Shown here piece after piece: positions 5,887 through 12,404 of a stretch of 17,404 nucleotides of DNA. The notes beneath the pieces are model-generated. The model saw only the letters and a list, made by a program, of their open reading frames with translations, was not told where the DNA came from and did not search any database. Origin of the DNA: Candidatus Aenigmatarchaeota archaeon (GTDB lineage Archaea; Aenigmatarchaeota; Aenigmatarchaeia; QMZS01). Location: the NCBI GenBank assembly GCA_003663295.1, contig QMZS01000012.1:1-17404 (forward strand). Direction: 5' to 3'. Position numbers and translations under genes: made by a program. Each line of letters begins with the position of its first letter. The stretch's first letter is position 1.

Positions 5887-7017
5887 TTAATTATCATTTA
5901 TCTTTTCTTTAAAATTCTTTTTTAGTAAATCCTCAACACCTTTTGAATCTTCATCAATTATCAGGTTCAATAAATCCTCCGGGTCTTTAAACTTGCTTTT
6001 TTCTTTCAGCAGTTTTAGTCCGTATTCTTCTGCGCTTAATTGTTTTCTCAGTATTTCTGTTTTCTGTTTTTCAAATGTATTAAATATTTCTTTTTTGAAA
6101 ACAAGGATTCCTTTTTCTTTGTATTTTTTTTCAATTATATTCAAGTCAAGTTTGCTTGTATTTTTTATCTGTATTTTAATTATCGGGTTTAATTCCTTTT
6201 CAGGCATTTTTTTGAGGAATTCTTCAACTTCATCATTTGTGTTGGCTTTTTCATAATAGAAATCCCTCTGTTTAATTTCCTTGAATTTTAATTCAGGATT
6301 GAGAATAAAATATCCTTTTCTTATTTCGGATTCTTTTTTGTTCAGTTGGGTCTGGACTGTGCTTCCGGGGAGTATTAGTTTCCCATTATTCAGTTTCACT
6401 TCATTTTTCCAGTGAATGTGCCCGTTTACAATTAAATCAAAGCCCAGAGGCAAATCAGATATTTTCATATTAACATCATCTCCGTCAGAATAAATAAAGG
6501 GTTCAATATTCTGGTGCAGCAATAAAATATTTTTTGCCCCGGGAACCGGTTCAGGATTCCATTTATTAAGAACATCTTTTGAATATTTTTCAGGAACATG
6601 GCTCATCCCATGAATCGCTATTTTTTCGCCGTTCAATTCAAACACAATTTTCTGGCAGTGAAGGTTAATCAAGAGTCCGGCTTTTTCAAGACTTTGCACC
6701 GGATTTATTAAATTTGGTCTCCGGTCGTGGTTCCCGTAAATTGAGATAAAAGGAATTCCATGAATAGCCCTCTTGTTTATTTTTTTGTCGCACTCAATAA
6801 ATTTAATTTTACTTTCTTTTGTTTTCAGTTTTGCAAGAAAATGCATTGCTTCTGACAGAACTTCAAGTCTGGGAACTCTTGAATCAAATAAATCCCCCGC
6901 AAATAAAATCAAATCTGATTGTTCTTTAAGAAGTTCATCGAGAACAAAAAAGCAGTCATTTTCTCTTTCAGTATTGTATCCATAGCCAAGGTGAAAATCT
7001 GAGGTGATTGATATCAT
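5887..7017 (-). CDS. mre11: DNA repair nuclease Mre11
   Basis: A 376-residue metallophosphoesterase of the Mre11/SbcD family. The metal-binding motifs are complete: D7-x-H9 (SDFHLG), GDLFDSR with Asp42, GNHD at 95-98, His168 in LLLHQ, and H200-I-H202 in NGHIH. Two Mn ions held here drive 3'-5' exonuclease and endonuclease activity in the Mre11-Rad50 complex at double-strand breaks. The C-terminal third is Lys/Glu-rich and should include the Rad50-binding helices. Rad50, often adjacent in archaea, is not in this window. A TATA-like box precedes the start, and a SemiSWEET relic follows 3 bases after the stop. Confidence 0.93.
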   Translation of the reverse strand: MISITSDFHLGYGYNTERENDCFFVLDELLKEQSDLILFAGDLFDSRVPRLEVLSEAMHFLAKLKTKESKIKFIECDKKINKRAIHGIPFISIYGNHDRRPNLINPVQSLEKAGLLINLHCQKIVFELNGEKIAIHGMSHVPEKYSKDVLNKWNPEPVPGAKNILLLHQNIEPFIYSDGDDVNMKISDLPLGFDLIVNGHIHWKNEVKLNNGKLILPGSTVQTQLNKKESEIRKGYFILNPELKFKEIKQRDFYYEKANTNDEVEEFLKKMPEKELNPIIKIQIKNTSKLDLNIIEKKYKEKGILVFKKEIFNTFEKQKTEILRKQLSAEEYGLKLLKEKSKFKDPEDLLNLIIDEDSKGVEDLLKKNFKEKINDN

Positions 7018-7047
7018 AAATTAATCTTAAAGAAATTAGAACTATAT

Positions 7048-7056
7048 CTTTTATAA
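7048..7056 (-). promoter_or_regulatory. TATA box of mre11
   Basis: TTATAAAAG on the minus strand, centred about 35 bases before the mre11 ATG at 7017, in an otherwise gene-free 80-base gap. Confidence 0.45.
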
Positions 7057-7097
7057 TTATGAAATCAGTTTTGCAAATTAAACCTCACCAATTTAGT

Positions 7098-7310
7098 TTA
7101 TATGACCATATTTTTTAGATAATTTACTGATTGATACAAACCAGTTGTGTCTAGATTTGCTGGAGGGTCATAAACCATTGTGCTAAGTACTAAAATACCA
7201 ATAATTGTTTCTCCGGGATATTCACTGATTAATTTATTAGTCAGTTCCATAATACCGCCATATTTCTTCATTTTCATCAAATACAAACCATTAAAAGTAT
7301 TTATGGGCAT
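7098..7310 (-). CDS. Small hypothetical protein
   Basis: A possible 70-residue protein 18 bases after the nop5 stop, on the same strand. The first ATG is at 7310, with further in-frame ATGs before YGGIMELTNKLISEYPGETI, so the real protein may be only about 50 residues. It has a moderately hydrophobic segment (TIIGILVLSTMVYDPP) too short for a confident membrane helix. No family is recognised. It could be the last gene of the operon with nop5 or a relic. Confidence 0.4.
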   Translation of the reverse strand: MPINTFNGLYLMKMKKYGGIMELTNKLISEYPGETIIGILVLSTMVYDPPANLDTTGLYQSVNYLKNMVI

Positions 7311-7328
7311 AAACTGCAGATTATTCAG

Positions 7329-8090
7329 TTATTTCTTATCAATCTTTCCAATTTCTTCAATCAGTCTTTCTTTTAATTCCTCCCCTTTATTTTCATCAGA
7401 GAAATAATCCAGTCTTGCCGCAACCATTAATTTCGCGGAGAGCAGTCTGGCAATTTTCCCACCAAGTCCTTTTTTGGCTTCCTGGATATAAATTGATTTA
7501 TAGATTATCCCGTATTTTGGAATCTTGTTGGATTCTTTATCCGCAAGGTGTTTGAATAAACTTTTCTCTGCCCCGATAATCTGTATTTTTGAAGATGGCA
7601 TCTTTGAAAGATTTTTTAATCCCCTTGCCTGGGAAATCAGATTTGCTGTGAGGATTGGACCAACCAAAGTTGTAAGGTTTGGGGCAATCAAATAGCTTTC
7701 TTTATGAATTCTGTTTTCCAGTTTTTCCTTTAGTTTTTTGGTGTTCTCAAGAGAAATTTTAAAACTGTCAAAACCTGATAGTATTTCTTCCCTGTTGTTC
7801 AGGACATTTATAATGTGACTTAATTCATCAAGTGTTCGCGAAGATAATATTAATTTTTCTTCCCCGGAATCAGTAGTTTTGAGTTTCAGTTTTGTGATTT
7901 CAATTCCAAAATCTCTCAGCCACTTCCCTGGATTTTTGTAAGGGGAAATTTTATCAATCTCGCAGTCAAGAATATCTGAATCCAAATTGCTTTCAAAGAA
8001 TTCTTTTGCTGCGGTTTTCGGGTTTTCTGAGAATTTCTCCACAATTTTGTTGTTTTCAACAATCCCAAAAGGTGATTTTATCTTTACCAT
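7329..8090 (-). CDS. nop5: Nop5/Nop56-related box C/D RNP core protein
   Basis: A 253-residue Nop5. A short N-terminal domain (1-100) is followed by a coiled-coil segment (about 100-132) and the Nop domain at about 135-222: APNLTTLVGPILTANLI, the GAEKSLFKHL motif at 173-182, KYGIIY and GKIARLLSAKLMVAARLDYF. Nop5 bridges fibrillarin and L7Ae on C/D guide RNAs for 2'-O-methylation of rRNA and tRNA. The protein is at the short end of the archaeal range and ends in a brief Lys/Glu tail. In many archaea nop5 and fibrillarin are adjacent on one strand; here fibrillarin is on the opposite strand beyond one intervening gene. Confidence 0.93.
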   Translation of the reverse strand: MVKIKSPFGIVENNKIVEKFSENPKTAAKEFFESNLDSDILDCEIDKISPYKNPGKWLRDFGIEITKLKLKTTDSGEEKLILSSRTLDELSHIINVLNNREEILSGFDSFKISLENTKKLKEKLENRIHKESYLIAPNLTTLVGPILTANLISQARGLKNLSKMPSSKIQIIGAEKSLFKHLADKESNKIPKYGIIYKSIYIQEAKKGLGGKIARLLSAKLMVAARLDYFSDENKGEELKERLIEEIGKIDKK

Positions 8091-8118
8091 AATTTAGTTT
8101 AAAATTTGTTATTTTAGA

Positions 8119-8694
8119 TTATTCCTGAATTGAATCATGTATTTTGAATTTATCTGTAATTTCCAGCAATTCTTCTATTTTGTTTGATTTGTAGTCTGAT
8201 ACCACTTTACCTAATTTTCCACTTCCCACAATTAATCCAAGATAAGCAAGCAAAGCTGCGTCAGCTCCGGTTGCAAGAGCAGGGTCACTGGTTTTCCAGC
8301 CGTAATAAGCCCCTAAACCAGAAGGTATTCCTCCTGCAATGCCGGCTATGGCTAATTTTGAGCTAATATCATTAGGAAGATTTCTTAATCTATTTTCAAG
8401 AGCACCCACATAATTTAAAAAAGCTTCTTCACCCATTTTTTTTACTTCAGGATCTTCTGCATTAATGGAAAAAGTTGTTGGGTATCTGGATTCGGCAAGA
8501 GCTCTAGAAATTTCTTCAACAGTATCATGATTTTTAAGGCAATTTTTAGCATCCAGAATAATTCTTTTTGCAAATGATTCTAAATAAATATTTGTAAGAT
8601 ATTTAGGGTCTTTAAGTCTCGGTGAATAAAATCTTGTGAAAGTTCCATTTTCATTAATATCCGAGGATTCATATACTTTTGAGAATTGCATCAT
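8119..8694 (-). CDS. Hypothetical protein with a membrane hairpin
   Basis: A 191-residue protein upstream of nop5 on the same strand, with a 28-base gap and so probably co-transcribed. Residues 1-108 are soluble and helical. Two Gly/Ala-rich hydrophobic segments at about 112-132 and 140-158 are separated by a short polar turn (WKTSDP), suggesting a membrane hairpin, and a charged helical tail follows. No family is recognised. ATG codons at 8694 and 8691 are both usable; a TATA box 24 bases upstream fits 8694. Its position between nop5 and fibrillarin is notable, but no link to RNA methylation can be shown. Confidence 0.7.
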   Translation of the reverse strand: MMQFSKVYESSDINENGTFTRFYSPRLKDPKYLTNIYLESFAKRIILDAKNCLKNHDTVEEISRALAESRYPTTFSINAEDPEVKKMGEEAFLNYVGALENRLRNLPNDISSKLAIAGIAGGIPSGLGAYYGWKTSDPALATGADAALLAYLGLIVGSGKLGKVVSDYKSNKIEELLEITDKFKIHDSIQE

Positions 8695-8713
8695 AACATA
8701 ATTTATTAAAATT

Positions 8714-8723
8714 ATTAAATAAA
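8714..8723 (-). promoter_or_regulatory. TATA box of the hypothetical-nop5 operon
   Basis: TTTATTTAAT on the minus strand, centred 24-25 bases before the ATG at 8694, the ideal spacing for a leaderless archaeal transcript. The same AT-rich stretch may also serve the divergent fibrillarin gene. Confidence 0.5.
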
Positions 8724-8787
8724 AGTGGAATTTATTGGTTTAACAAACTCAAATTCATTAAGAAATAATTTTAAGAAATCTAATATT

Positions 8788-9390
8788 ATGAGAAAAGAAC
8801 TATTTCATAATGTTTACAGGAAGGATGACAAACTTTACACAAAAGGAGGGAAATTTGAAGAGTGGAATCCCCACAAGTCAAAACCAGCATCAGCAATAAT
8901 GAATGGGCTGAAGAATTTTCCTGTTAAAAAAAGTATGAAAATCCTGTATCTTGGGGCGGCCCATGGAACAACAATTTCGCATTTTTCGGATATTGTTGAA
9001 AATGATGGTAGGATTTATGCAGTTGAAGTTTCTGGAAAGGTAATTGACAAACTTGTTGAGAAAGCCGGGAAAAAATCAAATATAGTTCCCCTGATTGAAG
9101 ACGCAAAGTTCCCTGAAAATTACGGGTGGATTGGAAAGGTTGATTTGGTTTATGAAGATATTGCGCAGAGAGACCAGACAACAATATTAAAGAAAAACAA
9201 GGTTTTTCTGAAAAAAGGAGGGTTGGTAGCAATAGCTCTGAAAGCAAAGGCGATTGATTCAATCAGGGATGTGAAAGAGATTTACAAAGAAGCAATCAAA
9301 GAATTAAGTGAGGATTTTGAAATTATTGAGACAATTGATTTAGAGCCTTATGAACACGACCACTTGTTTATTGTTGGGAGATTGAAATAG
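8788..9390 (+). CDS. flpA: Fibrillarin-like rRNA/tRNA 2'-O-methyltransferase
   Basis: A 200-residue fibrillarin. The SAM-binding motif is LYLGAAHGTTISHFSDIV at 53-70, the acidic VEVS at 79-82 follows, VYEDIAQ at 121-127 carries the catalytic-region Asp, Lys152 in ALKAK fits the conserved Lys, and the protein ends YEHDHLFIVGRLK as in archaeal fibrillarins. It is the catalytic subunit of the box C/D RNP, working with Nop5 and L7Ae. ATG 8788 is chosen because it starts the conserved MRKELFHNVY segment; a GTG at 8725 would add 21 residues with no family match. It diverges from the operon containing nop5 and ends 10 bases from a convergent hypothetical gene. Confidence 0.94.
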   Translation: MRKELFHNVYRKDDKLYTKGGKFEEWNPHKSKPASAIMNGLKNFPVKKSMKILYLGAAHGTTISHFSDIVENDGRIYAVEVSGKVIDKLVEKAGKKSNIVPLIEDAKFPENYGWIGKVDLVYEDIAQRDQTTILKKNKVFLKKGGLVAIALKAKAIDSIRDVKEIYKEAIKELSEDFEIIETIDLEPYEHDHLFIVGRLK

Positions 9391-9400
9391 TTAATTTTAT

Positions 9401-9748
9401 TCATAAACCCTCATATTTTTTTAAATCATCAATTAAACTTGAAAGAAGTTCATCTCCTTTATTAATATCTTCTTTTGTTGTTAATCTTTTAGAAAACTCA
9501 GTATTTTTATCAGGTTCCAAATATTCCTGAAAAAGTTCCTTTGATTTTTCACTCGCATAATTTTCTAAGATTATATTTTCTGCTTCTGCGGTTACCGCTT
9601 GAAACCAGTTTTTCCTTACCTTATATTTTGGTTGATTTGCACTACTATGCAAAATCTCATCAGGAATTTTATTGCTATAATTATCTTTAAGGAATTCCAA
9701 AGAATTAAGATAAATTTCAATATCATAAAGAATATCCACGGTCACCAT
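9401..9748 (-). CDS. Hypothetical protein, 115 residues
   Basis: A soluble, acidic, all-helical protein with no recognised family. A Trp-containing helix (KVRKNWFQAVTAEAENIILENYAS) lies in the middle and a Leu-rich helix ends it (DELLSSLIDDLKKYEGL). No signal peptide. It converges on fibrillarin. Its start lies 23 bases beyond the double-hairpin repeat copy B, so the repeat occupies its promoter region as well as the 3' side of uL2. Confidence 0.6.
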   Translation of the reverse strand: MVTVDILYDIEIYLNSLEFLKDNYSNKIPDEILHSSANQPKYKVRKNWFQAVTAEAENIILENYASEKSKELFQEYLEPDKNTEFSKRLTTKEDINKGDELLSSLIDDLKKYEGL

Positions 9749-9771
9749 TAATTAATAGAAACCAAAATTTT

Positions 9772-9839
9772 AAATAAAATGAAAATCCTAAAGATTTTCA
9801 AATATTACATTTTAGTAAATTAAACCCAAAATGTAATAA
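9772..9839 (+). repeat. Double-hairpin intergenic repeat, copy B
   Basis: Partner of the unit at 4936-5003, same orientation, 64 of 68 bases identical. Here the long stem is perfect: ATTACATTTT (9804-9813) against AAAATGTAAT (9828-9837), with a 14-base loop. The short stem AAAATC/GATTTT is at 9782-9798. The unit begins one base after the uL2 stop codon, so in the uL2 transcript both hairpins form the 3' untranslated region and could act as a processing or termination signal. Confidence 0.8.
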
Positions 9840-9840
9840 T

Positions 9841-10533
9841 CTACTTCTTTTTCTTACCAGTCCTTCTTGGAGCGATTGAACCAACTTTCTGTCCTGGAGG
9901 CGCGTTTCTCGCCACAGAGGTTGATTTACCAGGATGTGTTTTACCTCCGTAAGGGTGGTCAACAGGGTTCATCTTGCTTCCAGATGTTGTTGGGAAGTGA
10001 TGTCCTCTTGATTTCATGAATCTCCATTTATTTCCGGCTTTTAGGAAAGGTTTTGTTGTTCTTGCAAAACCAGAAGGTTTGCCAATAATTGCCCTACAGT
10101 TTCCGCTTAATTTCTTCATTTTCTTTGAAGGGAATTCAACAAAACAATAATCTTTTTCATGAGATTTTATAATTGCGAAAGAACCGGAAGACTTGCAAAA
10201 TTTTCCACCGTCTTTAAAAACAGATTCTATGCAATAAACTGAACTTCCATCAGGTATTTTGGATATTGGGGTGATGTTTCCAGCCATAATTTCAGCTTTT
10301 TCTGAAACTTCTATAATTTTATTAGTATATGTCCCGATTGGGGCGATAATTTGGCATCTTGTGCCATCCTCAAATTCTAAATTAGCTACAGGGGAGTTGC
10401 AACCTGATATATGCTGAATGTCCGTAACTTTGGCAGTTCCCTCTGTTTTTGGTAATTTTAACTCCACTTTTCTTTGAGCTCGGTAAGTCATGCTTCCCTT
10501 ACCTCTCCTTCTTGCAATTATTCTCTTACCCAT
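9841..10533 (-). CDS. rpl2: 50S ribosomal protein uL2
   Basis: A 230-residue uL2. The N-terminal MGKRIIARRRGKGSMTYRAQ is archaeal in type. The C-terminal PVDHPYGGKTHPGKSTSVARN with the conserved His near the peptidyl transferase centre, and APPGQKVGSIAPRRTGKKKK, are the family signature. uL2 is one of the primary 23S rRNA binders and supports subunit association. In most archaea it lies in the S10-like cluster (L3-L4-L23-L2-S19); here no other ribosomal gene is adjacent, so the cluster is broken up. A double-hairpin repeat follows its stop by one base. Confidence 0.95.
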   Translation of the reverse strand: MGKRIIARRRGKGSMTYRAQRKVELKLPKTEGTAKVTDIQHISGCNSPVANLEFEDGTRCQIIAPIGTYTNKIIEVSEKAEIMAGNITPISKIPDGSSVYCIESVFKDGGKFCKSSGSFAIIKSHEKDYCFVEFPSKKMKKLSGNCRAIIGKPSGFARTTKPFLKAGNKWRFMKSRGHHFPTTSGSKMNPVDHPYGGKTHPGKSTSVARNAPPGQKVGSIAPRRTGKKKK

Positions 10534-10596
10534 AAGCCTTTTACGAATTAAATAATTAAAAGGAACTCTTTTTAAAAAAAGTTAAATATAATTTGG

Positions 10597-10603
10597 TATT
10601 TAA
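10597..10603 (+). promoter_or_regulatory. TATA-like box of the deoxyribosyltransferase gene
   Basis: TATTTAA centred about 31 bases before the ATG at 10631, in the 97-base gap shared with the divergent uL2 gene. Confidence 0.4.
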
Positions 10604-10630
10604 GGGTTATTTTTTAATTAGATTCAAATT

Positions 10631-11344
10631 ATGAAAGAAAAACCAACAATCTATCTTGCAGCAGCTTTATTCAATGGCAGAGAAGCTTATTTTAATTCCC
10701 AAATTGTGGAGCGATTGGAAAAAAGAGGTTATAACACGAATTTTCCGCAAAGAGATGGATTTGAGTTTGGTAATCTGGCAGAAGCTCTTGCGAATTATCT
10801 TAGTCCTGAACAAATAGGTCCTGCTGTGCAAAATGTTATTTATTTTCTTGATATGGGTGTTTTTGTGCCGAAGAGTGATGTGATATTGGGAAATTTAGAT
10901 GAACCTCTTGATGAAGGACTTGTTGTTGAATTATCTTACGCAAAAATGATGGATAAATTTACTATTGGATTGAGGTCTGATGTGAGAACCCCTTACGGTT
11001 CTCCGGAAGATAATTTGAAAGGCATGCATTTTTTCCCGGGTTACCAGTGCGATGAATTTATTTCGCATCATATGCCATCAAAAACTCCTGAAGAAAGAGA
11101 AGAACAAATGGAATCCCTTATTGAAAAAATAGACCAAACAATTAAAGAAGCGGAGATTATTCCTAAAAAGGAGTTGCCTGATTATATAATTTCCAATCCA
11201 AATATAAATTCAATTTTGGAAGGGGCTGAATTATTGTTTCAGAGAATTCCAGAGATTCATTCGCGGGAAGGTCTCGGAGAAATTGCTTCAAGATATCTGG
11301 ATTATGAAACTGAATTGGGGAAAATTGGATCTAAGATAAGATAA
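10631..11344 (+). CDS. Nucleoside 2-deoxyribosyltransferase family protein
   Basis: A 237-residue protein whose first about 150 residues match the nucleoside 2-deoxyribosyltransferase fold. It has an IYLAAALFNGREAYFN start, SDVILGNLDEPLDEG at 82-96 with Asp83 and Asp94, and the likely nucleophile Glu100 in GLVVELSYA. Family members swap the base of 2'-deoxynucleosides or hydrolyse the N-glycosidic bond of (d)NMPs, serving nucleotide salvage. The protein is longer than the classic 150-160 residues; the extra C-terminal part (about 150-237) is helical and charged, with no recognised domain. It stands alone with its own promoter. The exact substrate cannot be told from sequence. Confidence 0.8.
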   Translation: MKEKPTIYLAAALFNGREAYFNSQIVERLEKRGYNTNFPQRDGFEFGNLAEALANYLSPEQIGPAVQNVIYFLDMGVFVPKSDVILGNLDEPLDEGLVVELSYAKMMDKFTIGLRSDVRTPYGSPEDNLKGMHFFPGYQCDEFISHHMPSKTPEEREEQMESLIEKIDQTIKEAEIIPKKELPDYIISNPNINSILEGAELLFQRIPEIHSREGLGEIASRYLDYETELGKIGSKIR

Positions 11345-11403
11345 AAATATTGTTCAAAAGTTAATAAATATTCAATCTATAGGATGTTTCCAAAATCTTT
11401 AAT

Positions 11404-12243
11404 TTATTCGCATCCAATTGCAAAATTAACTTTTCCATTGATTAATACATAATGGCAGCCTTTCTCAACAGTCCATTTGCTGCATTTTCCACTCGTTGCT
11501 TCCCAACCAGCACCGACACATTCTCCTTCGCATTCGTTACTGTCAGTACACAATTTACCAACATCACTTGTCAGAGGATAACATTTATTATTATCCCACC
11601 ATCCATTTAAAGCAACGCATTCACATTTTTCTCTTACTTCTCCCTGCAATCCTTTACAGTTAGGTATTTTGCTTAAACAATCTTCTGGGCAATTGCAAAT
11701 ATTCTCGGGTTCTTTGCATATGCCATTGCCGCAGGCAGTGCAATATATTGTTTCAATACATTCTTTTTGACATTTTCCTTGTTCATCAGGAACATCACAA
11801 CTAATCGCTTTCAAACCGCTGCAACAAACATAGGGCTGATCTGTAATCTGATAACTCTTGTTTTCTTTGATACAATCTTCCTCACTGACTTCAATATAGT
11901 TACATAATTTATTCACGCACGCAGGATGTCCTGGTTTACAAGTAAACGCAGCTATACACCCAATATTCCAACAAGCATTCTTAATATTTTCTTTCCACCG
12001 ACTTATGAATTTTTTGTTAATTGCTATTTGCCTGCCCCCACCAGTACACCCGCAACAATCAGGTTGGGTTTCAATACAATCAGAATTTTCTTCACAAATC
12101 TTCCATTCAATTGGGATAATTAATGATTTATCCTCCTGTTGTTTTTCTTCATCATATGAGCTATAAATCCACCATACACCAATAAGAATAATTCCAATTA
12201 CCAAGCCAATCATTATTTTTAAATTCATTTCAATCTTCTTCAT
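11404..12243 (-). CDS. Membrane-anchored Cys-rich extracellular protein
   Basis: A 279-residue protein with one N-terminal hydrophobic helix (MNLKIMIGLVIGIILIGVWW) that anchors or exports it, then an extracellular part packed with Cys in close pairs. Motifs include QPDCCGCTGGG near residue 65 and CGNGICKEPENICNCPEDC near 170-190, a disulfide-rich module often repeated in archaeal surface proteins, and a CTDSNECEGECVGAGW stretch later. ATG 12243 is chosen over TTG 12249 because the TATA box lies 24 bases upstream of it. Many disulfides imply an oxidising cell surface. Function is unknown; a role in adhesion or host contact would be a guess. Confidence 0.7.
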   Translation of the reverse strand: MKKIEMNLKIMIGLVIGIILIGVWWIYSSYDEEKQQEDKSLIIPIEWKICEENSDCIETQPDCCGCTGGGRQIAINKKFISRWKENIKNACWNIGCIAAFTCKPGHPACVNKLCNYIEVSEEDCIKENKSYQITDQPYVCCSGLKAISCDVPDEQGKCQKECIETIYCTACGNGICKEPENICNCPEDCLSKIPNCKGLQGEVREKCECVALNGWWDNNKCYPLTSDVGKLCTDSNECEGECVGAGWEATSGKCSKWTVEKGCHYVLINGKVNFAIGCE

Positions 12244-12262
12244 AATCAATTAATGACTTTAT

Positions 12263-12272
12263 TATTTATAAA
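12263..12272 (-). promoter_or_regulatory. TATA box of the Cys-rich protein gene
   Basis: TTTATAAATA on the minus strand, centred 24-25 bases before ATG 12243. Just upstream of it lies a small perfect inverted repeat, ACTCG-TGG-CGAGT (12274-12286), that could be an operator or part of the BRE region. Confidence 0.5.
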
Positions 12273-12310
12273 AACTCGTGGCGAGTAATATTGCACATAA
12301 CAAGCCATTT

Positions 12311-12351
12311 ATGCTTTTCATTTTTTCACAAGCATATATTAACCTAAAAAA
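12311..12351 (-). terminator. Probable terminator of the large surface protein gene
   Basis: About 55 bases past the stop at 12405, the minus strand has a T6 run (12351-12346) followed by an inverted repeat ATGCTT/AAGCAT (12311-12316 and 12330-12335). Archaeal termination relies mainly on T runs, so this is a reasonable but unproven end of transcription. Confidence 0.35.
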
Positions 12352-12404
12352 TTACAAAGCCAATAAGCTCTGGGTTTATAAACTGTCTCGCTGACAAGCT
12401 CAGT

